A stretch of 64,000 nucleotides of DNA. Source: Orbilia blumenaviensis (lineage: Eukaryota; Ascomycota; Orbiliomycetes; Orbiliales; Orbiliaceae). Below are positions 22,337-33,626 of this stretch, one piece after another (positions within the stretch are counted from its first letter, which is position 1; each line of letters opens with the position of its first letter). The translations under genes and the position numbers were made by a program. The notes beneath the pieces are model-generated. The model made no database searches. It was not told the origin of the DNA and was given only the letters and a program-made list of their open reading frames with translations. The stretch spans positions 4,030,001 through 4,094,000 of the forward strand of contig JAVHNS010000001.1 in the NCBI GenBank assembly GCA_036872755.1, written 5' to 3'.

Positions 22337-23698
22337 ATGTCGCAACCACCAGTTATCATGGTAGTGGGCATGGCTGGATCTGGAAAGACGACCTTCATGC
22401 AAAGACTTAACGCACATTTACACCAGAAGAAGGAACCGCCGTATATCGTGAATCTTGACCCTGCTGTCAAGAATGTCCCCTTTGATAGGCACATCGACAT
22501 CAGAGACTCTGTCAACTACAAGCAGGTTATGAAGCAGTATGTAGATTGGATCCTTTTAAGCCAAAAGCTTCTGCCTGCACACACCTGCACAAAAAATGAA
22601 AACCCAACGGATACATGGTCCTTGCTAAAAACTTTATATAGATACAATCTCGGCCCCAATGGCGGTATCATGACTTGTTTGAACTTGTTTGCAACAAAGA
22701 TTGATCAGGTTATGGGAATCCTGGAAAAGCGAGCCCCGACAATATCGAGAGTCTTGGTTGACACACCTGGGCAGATTGAATGCTTCGTTTGGTAGGTTTA
22801 ATCACTGAAGTACTACATATTATATTTTTACTAATTTCGCTTGAAGGTCGGCTTCCGGAGCCATAGTTACGGATGCTTTGGCTTCGTCATTCCCTACTGT
22901 TCTCGCATATATCATCGACACACCGCGAACGACATCGACATCGACTTTCATGTCAAATATGCTATATGCTTGCTCGATTCTTTACAAAACAAAACTGCCA
23001 ATGATTATAGTCTTCAACAAAACCGATGCTCAAGATGCTTTATTCGCAAAGGAATGGATGACTGACTTTGAAGCCTTCCAAGCTGCATTGCGTAAAGAGG
23101 AGGAGAAGGAGGATGGGTCGAATAGTGGGTACATGGGGAGCTTAATGAACAGCATGAGCTTGATGTTGGATGAGTTCTACAATCATTTAGATGTAAGCTT
23201 CTGGATCTCAGACTTGGTTATTTGTCCTAATAACTAATATATAACCAGGTGGTCTCGGTATCCTCGATGACTGGAGCTGGTATTGATGAATTCTTCAAGG
23301 CCGTCGACTCGAAGGTTGAGGAATACAAGAAAGACTATCTTCCTGAACTTGAGAAAGCCCGAAAGGAAAGAGAAGCGAAGAAAGCGGAGGGTCAGAACGA
23401 ACAACTTGATCGACTCATGGCGGATATGGATGTCGCAGGTTCATCTTCGTGGAAGAAGCCTAAGAAGGAGATTAAAGTTCCAGCTAGTGAACCGGAGATT
23501 GACACCCTTAGCGATGCGGCAGACTCGGATTCGGACGAACCTATGGAAGGAGAACCTGATGTTGAAGATAATGTAAATGATGGAAGGATGGGCAACGTTG
23601 GCCTGACAGACCGGTATGAGCAAGCTTTGCACAAGGAAAGCAAGGAAGACGCCCCGGGTGAGAGCTTTATGAGGTACCTTAATAATGCGCAAAGTTAG
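22337..23698 (+). CDS. npa3: GPN-loop GTPase 1 (RNA polymerase II assembly/import factor)
   Basis: Exons 22337-22536, 22642-22791, 22847-23192 and 23249-23698 give 381 aa, close to yeast Npa3 (385). Motifs: P-loop GMAGSGKT at residues 11-18, the family-defining Gly-Pro-Asn at about 71-73 within [17 protein letters not shown] as switch II, and guanine-specificity NKTD at 174-177. The C-terminal tail is Lys/Glu/Asp-rich. The family dimerises and is needed for assembly and nuclear import of RNA polymerase II. The start MSQPPV fits the usual short N-terminus before the P-loop. Intron 1 (22537-22641, 105 bp) is a multiple of three without an in-frame stop, so the unspliced frame reads through, but family alignment shows it must be removed to join MKQ to YNLGPNGG. 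The gene shares its promoter region with CWF19. Confidence 0.96.
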
Positions 23699-24323
23699 TT
23701 CTTTGGCCTTCTGCCTGAGTCCTTATATCAAATTGCCGTCATGGTTTTCAGCATAGTGGAAGGCGTTATGTATAGGTTTGATGGATGTATACCACAGGAG
23801 CTTCTGAATGATAATTTTATGTTTTAATATACTATAACTACACTAATAGTTGTACTCTTAAGCTATTGCTATGATTGTATGACGTATACTTACTTAGTAC
23901 GTTGCTAGATTTAGCTAGGTACTGGTTTGAGATCGATATACTGGGGGGCATGAAGGTTGCGCAAATACATGTAGTTTTCGACGAATCGTACACCTAGAAC
24001 ATCATGAAATGATTAAGCCAGAAAGCCTACTTTGAGACTACCAATACCTAGATAAAAGAAAGGCAATGCTGCTATCACTATACTAGAAATAGTTAGTGTT
24101 AAAAAGTCATGCTCGATGAACGCGGAAATTTAACTCGTGAGCATCCATTTGGATTGAAAATCCGCTATCACGTGACATGGACAAGACTACCCTGGTTTGT
24201 GGTAGCTTGGGTTCGCGAAACCTCATCATTGACACTGTACTCATCCAACCACGCGATCTTGAACTTGCGCTTCGAATCCTACCTACAACATTCTATCGAT
24301 TGAGTCGCCTGCATCCTTACATC
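23699..24323. other. intergenic between GPN1 and CLF1
   Basis: About 0.6 kb holding the GPN1 3' region (AT-rich with TTTTAATATACTATA near 23822-23837) and the CLF1 promoter. Nothing else recognised. Confidence 0.6.
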
Positions 24324-26588
24324 ATGAGTGCGGCAGAAAAATCGCGCGGCCCTCCGAGGGTCAAGAATAAGGCCCCATCGCAGCGTCAGTACTATTCGCT
24401 CCGTTACCTTAAGAGCCTATACTAACGTCTTGCGATCCCATAGAGCAAATTTCTGCGGAACAACTGCTACGAGAAGCATTCGAACGACAGGAACCCGGTG
24501 TCCAAGCACCCACCCAGCGGTTTGCGGACCTTGAGGAACTCCATGAGTACCAAGGTAGGAAACGGAAGGAGTTCGAAGACTATGTTAGGCGGAATCGGAT
24601 AAATATGAATAATTGGATGCGCTACGCCGCATGGGAGTTGGAACAGAAGGAGTACAATCGGTGAGTCTGTCATAGCTCGATCTATTTTCAGTGATCCAAG
24701 AGGCTGATTACTGACAATAGAGGCATACGATAGAGCACGTTCAATCTTTGAGAGAGCACTCGATGTCGACTCCACATCCGTACCGCTATGGCTACGGTAT
24801 ATTGAAGCGGAAATGAAGACCCGAAACATCAATCACGCGCGAAACCTCTTAGACCGGGCCGTCAGTATCCTTCCGAGAATCGACAAACTGTGGTATAAAT
24901 ATGTTTTTATGGAGGAAACTCTTGGGAACATTCCCGGTACCCGACAAGTGTTTGAAAGGTGGATGTCATGGCAGCCGGATGAAGCTGCGTGGGGTGCCTA
25001 CATAAAACTCGAAAAGAGATATGGGGAACTTACAAGAGCGCGTGCAGTCTTTCAACGATTCACACAAATACATCCGGAGCCTAGGAATTGGATCAAGTGG
25101 GCTAGATTCGAGGAGGAGAATGGAGACCCAGATCTCGTGCGTGAGGTTTTCACCACGGCAATAGAACATCTGGGGGATGAATTCATAGACGAGAAGCTCT
25201 TTATTGCATTTGCGAGGTTCGAAACCAAACTCAAGGAATTCGAGAGAGCCAGAGCCCTCTACAAGTTTGCTTTGGATAGGTTGCCACGATCAAAATCGCA
25301 GCAGCTTTATAATAATTACACCACCTTTGAGAAGCAATTCGGTGATAAGGAGGGGGTTGAAGATGTTATCGCTGCGAAGAGGCGGGTTCAATATGAGGAG
25401 TTGATCAAAGAGAACCCCAAGAATTACGATGTCTGGTTTGATTACGCTCGATTAGAGGAGGCACAGGGTGATGTTGATAAGGTTCGAGATGTATACGAAA
25501 GAGCCATTGCTCAGATACCCCCGACACAGGAGAAGAGGCACTGGAGGCGGTATGTGTATCTGTGGATAAACTATGCTTTGTACGAGGAACTGGAAACCAA
25601 GGTACGTTGATCTGAGACGTTCGGGCCTGGGTGCATGTCTAACAAATCTACAGGACAAAGAAAGAACGGGGCAGATCTACAATGAAGCGCTGAAGCTAAT
25701 ACCGCACAAATCATTCACCTTTGCGAAGATCTGGTTGATGGCCGCACACTTCTATATCCGTCAAATGGATGTAACAAAGGCCCGGAAAACCTTAGGGACT
25801 AGTATCGGGATGTGCCCCAAGGACAAATTGTTCAAAGGTTACATTGAACTTGAAAAGAAGTTACATGACTTTGTCCGTTGTAGGAAGCTTTACGAGAAAC
25901 ATATTCAATTCAACCCTGCAAATACACAAGCGTGGATCAATTTTGCGGAGCTGGAACGCGCGTTGGACGACATGGATAGGGCAAGGGCGATCTATGAACT
26001 AGCCATATCGCAACCGGAACTCGACATGCCTGAACTTGTCTGGAAATCGTATATTGATTTTGAAGAAGAGGAGGAAGAGTGGGATAGGACGAGAGCTCTA
26101 TACGAACGCCTGCTTGCGAAAACCGAACATGTCAAAGTTTGGATTAGTTATGCACATTTTGAGATTAATGTGCCCGAAGATGGTGCCGAAGATGAAGAGG
26201 TTGTCAGTGAAGAAGCCAAGGATAGAGCAAGAGCTATCTTTGAAAAGGGCTATAAACGACTTAAGGATAGTGGCCTAAAGGAAGAGGTACGTAATCGTTA
26301 CTCCCCCTGCCAAGAATTACGACACACGTTACTGACTGTTTCGGGTAGCGTGTGGTTCTACTCAATGCCTGGAAGTCGTTCGAACAGACTCATGGCACAC
26401 CGGCTAGCATTCAGAAGGTGGAAGCACAGATGCCGAGAAAGGTTAAGAAGCGAAGAAAGTTGGATGACGATAGTTTCGAGGAGTATATGGACTACCTGTT
26501 CCCAGCCGACGAGGAGCAGAATGCTGGAATGCTTAAGTTGTTACAGGCTGCCCACAAATGGAAACAGCAACAGACCGGCATGGCTTAG
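24324..26588 (+). CDS. clf1: CLF1/crooked-neck-like HAT-repeat splicing factor (Prp19 complex)
   Basis: Exons 24324-24384, 24444-24660, 24734-25601, 25654-26286 and 26349-26588 give 672 aa, like Clf1 (687 aa in yeast). The whole protein is an array of half-a-TPR (HAT) repeats with recurring W-x-x-Y-x-x-[FW]-E and ARA-x-[FYI]-E-R signatures, for example [37 protein letters not shown] and [13 protein letters not shown]. The N-terminal [16 protein letters not shown] block is diagnostic. Clf1 is a scaffold of the Prp19-associated complex in the activated spliceosome. The first exon is only 61 nt; its donor GTCAGT is weak but frame-compatible. For intron 2 the nearer AG at 24720 gives an early stop, so the AG at 24733 is used. 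The last exon carries a basic RKVKKRRK stretch. It is convergent with the small charged protein downstream. Confidence 0.96.
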
Positions 26589-26957
26589 CTGTGGTGTATT
26601 TCTAGTAACATTTTGTTTGACCCTCAGTGGTCTGAGAATTGACCCAAGATCTCGGCAAGGATTTCCATTCTATTACTAAGAGGTCGCGGCAGTTGTTGTA
26701 TGATACGAGATGTCCCAACAATGTTCAATAGCAGGTGCCGGACTAGCGCCTAAAATGCTTAATTGCTTATACGAAAAGTTAAAAGGCTCAAAACATTAAT
26801 AGACAGAAAAACCGGGGTATCATAAGGGTTGAAAATAATAAAACGGGCATTGTGTGGGCCGTAGGGCCCGAGACTGTATTGTTTGAAATCCGAGTGGGAC
26901 ATTAGAAATAACCGTATACTAACGTATACTAACGAACGATAAGCCGGACTGGAATGT
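26589..26957. other. intergenic between convergent genes
   Basis: 3' regions of CLF1 and of the small minus-strand gene. It contains a direct repeat of TATACTAACG near 26911-26930; nothing else recognised. Confidence 0.6.
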
Positions 26958-27407
26958 TTAAAAATCGTCGTCGCTATCGTCACTGTCAGCGGCGGGGTTC
27001 TTTGACTGGATAATCGGCTTTCCCTTGCGCTTATCTTCTCGCATCTGCAGTATCTAGTAAGAGAAGAATCCGCCTGTCAGCTAATCGGAATTTTCCGTAC
27101 CTGAGAATGTCAGAAATGGCGCCAGAACACCTACCCGTTGTCTGATATCCCGCTCCTCCTTGCTTATGGCGGACCTTTTTGGATCCTTCTTGGAGACGGT
27201 TTTAGATAATTTAGATTCCGAACTGCCCCCCTCCCCGGCTTCGGCGGAAGGGTGGCTACGCGAATGCTTCTTACGTTCCCGCTGCTGCTTCCGGCGAAGT
27301 GCACGGGAGACGTCACCGGTTGGGACCTGAGCAGTTCGGGCCTGCAGGAAGGATGCTAATGCGGCCGAGGCCATTTGTCTTGTTTGAGTGGCTGAAGCCA
27401 TGATCAT
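26958..27407 (-). CDS. small charged protein of unknown function
   Basis: Exons 27407-27135 and 27053-26958; the 81-bp intron has GTAGGT and ACTAG. The product is 122 aa, or 120 aa if the second in-frame ATG six bases downstream is used, which has the better context. It has a short Ala/Ser/Gln N-terminus (MASAALASFLQAR) and a basic block RALRRKQQRERKK. A Ser/Lys/Glu-rich linker follows, then the SKEERDIRQR and QMREDKRKGKPIIQS blocks, ending in an acidic DSDDSDDDF tail. The basic-linker-acidic-tail design suggests a nuclear or ribonucleoprotein partner, but no family is recognised. Support for it being real: a clean intron, a frame that continues across it, and a composition unlike random DNA. 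Confidence 0.65.
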
Positions 27408-29903
27408 GAGTGTGTGTGAGTTATGTGTGTGTATGTGTGTGTGAGTGTATGCGAGTGTGCGTTTGTATTTCTGTTGTTATCCTGTGGGAAAACGTGGCTG
27501 GATAATTCTTTTTGAAAGCTTAGAAGTCTTGGAAATGCTGCGCGGAGATAATTATAAATACAAAGTACGAAGCGTACAGATGCACAAAGGACTGGATCAA
27601 TAGTAGGAGAGGTTGAAAATTTCCCAAAGTAGAAAAAAAAAAGGAATGGCACAGAATTAAGGCTCAGCATATAGCGCTGGCGACGGCAACACAACAGAAC
27701 CACATGGCGGGCTTCTGCCTTCCCGTTGTAGCTTGGATGCCAATCAATATCGACGAATGAACCTTGGGTCGACCAGCATAGCCCCTGCGTCTTGTACTCG
27801 GGCGAAAGTGACGACAGGTACATATTTACTGACATACTGACTACGTAAAATTGTGTGTAGCAGTACATAGTTGCTAGTATGTACATACTAACATACTAGG
27901 TCGGTAAGCAATGCAAGAAGTCAGTATGGATGGTGTGAAGGGTATAGACATGACGGGCAATGCAACAAACTAACCAACGGCTAACTAATTGATATTCAGA
28001 CCCCGGTAGTTCTCTTTGTGAACAGGAGCACTCCGTCTGGTGATATCCACGAGAGATCTTTCCCTCCCCTGTGACGACCAGCCTGTGCAGGCCTGCCGTC
28101 AACCGGCATTTCACTGATGCTATCTTTGCATACACCAAGCAAAAGTGGAGCCCCCAATATCAAGAGACTCATTATTGATCGCGGGGAGCTTGGGTCAATT
28201 CTCGCCCTGCTTACTACAACCTATTTCCTCGGGCAGGCTGAACTCCTTAGTCCGAACCCATCCATGCCTGTCTTATCATGAGCCTCAAAAATATATTTTT
28301 TCGATTTGAAAACTATATTTACACTTGGGCCCTACAATACGAACATTCTGACAGCCGGAACCATCCTCTGCGAGTGTTCCCGAACAATCCGGTACATCGA
28401 AACCGGATCTACGGCATTCCAGGAGATTGTCTTCGTCGGTACCAAAACTCGTCCAAGAAAATTCCAAATTGCCAAGTTTTGACCCAAGCCGAAGAGCAAA
28501 CATTGCAGCGAGTATGGGGAAAATTGGACGAAGGGCTACCAACATGAGACGGCTAACTAGCCTGGAAAATTCGCCTGGATTTCGTGGTGGTGGTCACACA
28601 AGCCCAAGGCTGAACAGACGGCATTGCAGACGAGTGCAGAGGCTCAATATACCGCACATTTTGGCTGCTTTTGCACTTGAACCTCATGTCGTCCGTACCC
28701 TTGCCAAACATCTAGCCCGACAGGGGCGACCAATTTCTACCCGTCGCCGTCTTTCTACCCTTTCCAGTGTCATTTTCCCACAGCGAACAAAGGAAGGCTA
28801 CCACGAATTCAGCTGCGCTTTAGGGCTGTCAGGTTTCGTTCGTTCTGTGGTGTACTCTGTGCGGATGTGGCAGAGCTTCTCAATATCACTAATACCGTGG
28901 ATAGCGAAGACCTGCCCGGATTAAAGACCTGTTACATTTATCTTATCCTAAAGTGTTCATCTTATACGCGCAAATCACTAAGACAGGACTAAGACGAACT
29001 CTCAGGAACTTCGGCATCGGATCAGAGAATGGTGATCCCTCCTCTGCTAAGGGCTAGAGTTCATTTGTTGAGTCCAGTTCTAACCTGTGCCGTCTGGGGA
29101 CAGCTCTCTGGTCCGTGGGTGCCCCGTGGTAATGAAAAGTGGGAGCCGATTGATGGGCGAAAGGTGGGGCCCAAAGAGGTTTGGGCAGGCAAAGCCCAGC
29201 CAACATAGCCTCTCTCGAAGCTAATAATTTCAACGCACAAATCACGAAACTGACAAAGCTAAGGGGGTATCACCGTCAACTATTCCACTTCTAGCCAGAA
29301 GCAGAAAGGGACATGAACTCTCTCACGTTGACACTCTGCCCTGGTCAGAATTTTTTGTCATGGTCACCCCTCTTGCTATTATGGAGCCTTTGGGCGAGCC
29401 CTATATGCACGATGGCCAAGGGGTCGCAGGAGCCCGCAGAAAAGCTCCAAGTGCCAGTGACCTATTTTATGTCATGAAAGCTGGAGCTTCCACACCTCAA
29501 TAACAACCACAGAGACCAAAACGTGGTGTGCTCTTTATTATATACTTAAGCCCAGGCGTCCGTCGTAGGTTTCAGCCTTCCCTTGCCATCAGGTAGCTAG
29601 CCGCGATACATAAACCTGCCCCCCCGCCTTCGTTGCCTTTCTCTCACACCAACTTCTTTTGATCTACAAGGGATTCTATATTTAATAATATAGATCTGTT
29701 ACTTACTAAGCTACTTCAGTACCTTTAATATATCTCGTGGTATCTGCAACAAACAACCTTATTATCTTCTGCCCATTTGTCCAACAGTTTCACAAAAGCA
29801 CAACCGTTGCATTGGTATTGTTTTACTTTTCGCCGCAGTTTCGAGATCACCATTTATCCCTTTTGCTTCTCCTCTAAATATATATATTACCAACAAGCCA
29901 ATC
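27408..29903. other. intergenic, about 2.5 kb, no gene seen
   Basis: It begins with a TG-rich microsatellite in the leader of the small minus-strand gene. Frames 27404-27886 (minus) and 28427-28924 (plus) lack any recognisable feature and look like chance. A TATA-like stretch (TTTATTATATACTTAAG) at about 29533-29549 and pyrimidine-rich DNA precede the CFEM gene. Confidence 0.5.
27409..27466 (+). repeat. TG-rich microsatellite
   Basis: Interrupted (TG)n, read as (CA)n on the sense strand of the small charged protein, directly upstream of its start codon and so probably in its leader. Confidence 0.85.
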
Positions 29904-31031
29904 ATGCGGATTTTTACATTGTTCGCTGTCACTTTGACAGCATTGCAAGGAGTTGCAGCAGTATGCAACTGTCCTGAGATTGCTGCGCAAACTTTCGACT
30001 GTGCTCTAGATGACTTGGATTGTCTGTGCGGCGCAGAAAACTACATAGAGGTCCTAAACTCCTGCGCAAGATTCCGAAGAGGGGAGGTGTGCTCAGAAAG
30101 AGACCTACAACGGGCAACGGAATCTTACAACCAGGCTTGTTCGATTGAACCAAGTACTACCTCAGCCGCTTCCTCGTCGACGAGCCAACCACCAAGTTCA
30201 TCGAGCACCTCTGAACTTACAACTACAAGAGAGTCTGCAAGCTCGACATCTGAGCCTTCTTCAACATCTTCTTCCGTGTCTTCAACAGAAACTATGACAC
30301 CAACGAACACAGCTGCCCCAGTTGGTTCCAATGGAGGGAATTCCGGTTTAACAACCGCACAGATTGGCGGTATTGCTGGTGGCAGCGCTGCTTTTATTCT
30401 CTTATTAGCGTTCCTCGCCATTTTCTTTAAGTTCAGAACTTACAAGAAGATTGACAAGAAGGAAGACGTTGAGAGGAACGTCGAAGCCGAGAAGTTCATG
30501 GATGGCGGCAGGCAAATGCGTGCGGCTTCTTTGGCTCACGGCAGTGACCGTCTCTACAGCACCCAGCGTCCACTTTCCCACGCTCTTGGTGAATACGACT
30601 CAACAAGATACGACGGTGAAGATGATGAGGACCAGAGCCCTGATAGCAATACTAGCGGCAACTATTTTAACAGATTCAGTGGTAACCACGTTGAGGATTC
30701 CTCCAGCGCATTCTCCACTGGTAGCCCTCAGGGTTACAACCCCCCTTCGAGTTACCGCAACAGCCAGAGATCGTCTTCAGTACCAATGTATGGCCCAGGA
30801 GGCCCGTCATTGCCCACGGCTTCACTAAGCTACGAAGAATATCGGAGTCAAGCACAAGAATCGTCTGGAGAGCGGTCTGGGCTGATGTCTGAACAACAGC
30901 AGCAGTCAGCAGCCCCGACGCCCCATCGATCAGTTTCCGCCCCGACTGCTCAACTGAATCTCCCTCGAATCTCAAGAAGACCAGTTGGTAGTTCCATCAA
31001 TGATCGTTCAACCTCTGACTCCAACTATTGA
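29904..31031 (+). CDS. CFEM-type single-pass membrane protein
   Basis: Single exon, 375 aa. A signal peptide (residues 1-19, cleavage after GVAA) precedes a short domain with eight cysteines spaced like CFEM, including CALDDLDCLCG, whose Asp sits where CFEM proteins place the haem-iron-coordinating Asp. Then come a Ser/Thr/Pro-rich, presumably O-glycosylated stalk (about residues 80-145), a Gly-rich entry and one transmembrane helix (about 150-172, GGSAAFILLLAFLAIFF) followed by positive residues (KFRTYKK). The cytoplasmic tail is about 195 residues, rich in Ser, Asn, Gln and Tyr. The topology is receptor- or sensor-like (type I) rather than GPI-anchored. CFEM proteins serve in haem/iron acquisition, adhesion and host interaction; which applies here is not deducible. 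The start is supported by the signal peptide. Confidence 0.85.
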   Translation: MRIFTLFAVTLTALQGVAAVCNCPEIAAQTFDCALDDLDCLCGAENYIEVLNSCARFRRGEVCSERDLQRATESYNQACSIEPSTTSAASSSTSQPPSSSSTSELTTTRESASSTSEPSSTSSSVSSTETMTPTNTAAPVGSNGGNSGLTTAQIGGIAGGSAAFILLLAFLAIFFKFRTYKKIDKKEDVERNVEAEKFMDGGRQMRAASLAHGSDRLYSTQRPLSHALGEYDSTRYDGEDDEDQSPDSNTSGNYFNRFSGNHVEDSSSAFSTGSPQGYNPPSSYRNSQRSSSVPMYGPGGPSLPTASLSYEEYRSQAQESSGERSGLMSEQQQQSAAPTPHRSVSAPTAQLNLPRISRRPVGSSINDRSTSDSNY

Positions 31032-33626
31032 TTTCTGTCTCTTACAGGAAGATATAATTCCCCAGCGTCTTGTACAATCGTTTCACCACCGTAAATAAAA
31101 GCCCTACCATCTTACATTCGCTTGTAACATAGTTATTTTGGTGCGATGGAAAGCACTTTACTTTTTACGATAATTTTTTGGAATAATTTCTACGGCGTTA
31201 TCAGCGGACACGCTAGGAGTTCTGTACCTTGATGTTTTCACGACTTTGGCTGCTTTTAACTTTAATTTTATTATTATTTATTTATCATTTCTTGGGATAC
31301 CATCATAGAAAAATCATTCGTTCTTTGTATCTAGACAAAACTACATAATCTGGGCCATTTAATCCGTTTCCAAGAGTTATACAGAAAAACATTGGTCCCT
31401 AAGCTTCTTGATTAAGAACACAATAAATCGGATTATAATATTTTCCTGATATTAATATCAATAAGCGTTTAGGTATATGCACTAGCGTGTATTGTGTACC
31501 AATCGATCCTTTCCATTTTAATCTGATCGCTCAAAGCTAAAAAAGTTCTCCAGACCAAGTTTCTGTGTCGGCAGGAATTAGTCTCCAGAATCGTCATTAA
31601 GCTTTCAGACTACTTGTGTCTCGCCAGTTATTCGAAAATAGCAACAACAAGAAAGAGTTACTTGAGAAGGAGAAAGAGGGCCCACAGCTGAGCCTCATTC
31701 ACGTCACGCCATTTGCTTTTGATACCCTAAACCCGAGTCAGTCCGTGGCCTTCCTGCAGTGGAGTGGCCCACAGCTGCGGAAAAACGAACCGCCAAACTC
31801 TTAAGTGTTCGGTGGGTGTGCATGTGGAAACGAAAGCAAGTTGTGGACCCTCAAGGAAGGATTTAAAACTGCGTGGAAGGTTACAGCCAACTCTCACCAA
31901 GAAGCTTGTTTGTTTCGCGAATACGTCTTAGTCGAACCGCAGGTGTAATTTTATTCGCCGTTCGGAGCGAAACATGTGCGAAGGAGTTATAATTATATAT
32001 ATATACCTAATGTATGATCGAGAATATCTAGATATAGAAATCTCATGAATCGGACAAACTGTTGGAAAAGTTGGCAATGCGGGATTGCGAATTTCGATAG
32101 AGAAAACACATTGAGCCCAAGGCTACGATCTGACGGGCCGGCCTCTTGCTCCAAGCCGTGGCAAAGCAGGCCTAAGAGCCTTAGCATAGTAGCAGATGCT
32201 ACCAATTGCCTACACAATACATATTGAATTTTCTCAGCTCCAGCCAGCTAAGATCCACCAAAACTATAGATCGTGAACCGGATTGAGATGCATAATTTCA
32301 AGGTCCAGGTTTTTTTTTTTTTTTTTTTTGTTCGGCTCCGGTCCCTCTCTGATCTCCCAGTGCGAATACATGAGAGACATCACAGCCCACACAGCACAGA
32401 ACTTACTCTATTACTTAATTTTTTTCGCTGTCAAAACCCACTTCTTATATTCTGGTAGATGTCATGAGTAATCAGGGCAGATAGTTACTTCCCTTAGTCA
32501 ACAAATCCAACAAATTTGTTCGACGTGTTCGTCTTGGTAGTGAGAGAGAGCGAGCGAAAGATCCATGACCACGAGCATGAACCCATGGCCTTGTCAAATC
32601 GATAGGCCTTGTGTCTATTAACCTTGCTTGCAGCCTCCCGACGGCCTCCGTCTGTTGGAAGTATAGTGGAGCCATTGTGACCAGGCAGGTCTGGCCTGGA
32701 CTATCCAATCAGAGTCCCAGAGAACCGAAGAAAGCTTTCCTGAATTCTTCGCGATCCCTCCGGCCCACTATAATATGTATCGGCTGAACGTTGGTGTAGA
32801 AGCCAAGTCCAGGTCGTTGGATTGTGATCCCGAGTCAAATCGGCCCCTGGGGAGCTTAAGGGGGATATATCCAGGAACACCTAACCACTCTGGGCTCGGG
32901 GGGGCAGCACAGAGTTCCCAGTTCGTACGCAAGCGTGCTATCAAATTGACACCACTGTTTTTTACTCCACGGGTTGCCTTGTGTTGTGTCGTCAGTTGGT
33001 TGTACTTATATACAGTGTCGGGATTTTTATATACAAAGGGCCTAGCCTTCAGGAAACGCCAATAGAAAGATATTGTGTACAGGTAGGGTGTCTTTTTTTG
33101 GTTTTTAATTTCCAGGCCGTCAATTCGCTTGCCTGAAATAGAAAAGAAAACATGAGATGAGAGATAATTTGCTCGCGGTGCTGTCAACCTTCGTCTCCAC
33201 CTGTTCAATCACCTTTCACGATGCAGGTTGTGATGGTCCTAAAAGGCAGGCAAGTCGAGTCCGGGCCCGAGACCCACGTTTCAGCACAGCCGAATTTTCT
33301 GTTTTTCGAGTTGCTCCACAAACCCAAAACACCCATAACGAGATCGTCAATATTGCATTGAGCCTAATAGTAAAGATGACAAATAATACTCGCCTCCAGA
33401 ACTGCAAGAGACCCTTTATTTCGCTCGTCGGCCGTGGGAGAATGACCCTTTTATCGATAGAAGCAATTTCGGCGTCTAGAAGAAATCCGACTTTTCGTAC
33501 GTTTGCCATTGTGGTTTACAGCAATTGACCATTTGTGAAAAAAAGATTTAAATCCAAAGAGCTCGCCATGTGAACAATCCTCAAGGGTCAGGGTCGACGC
33601 AAAATGAGGAGGGGTAGGCCAAAAAC
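31032..33626. other. intergenic, about 2.6 kb, no gene seen
   Basis: AT-rich 3' region of the CFEM gene, then mixed DNA with T20 at 32310-32329. Frames up to 146 codons (32768-33208 minus) show no family features. It ends at the 3' end of TIM54. Confidence 0.5.

Noticed and set aside
27404..27886. 160-codon minus-strand ORF ending in a His/Thr repeat
   Set aside because: Its end is the translated CA microsatellite, and it overlaps the start of the better supported small gene.
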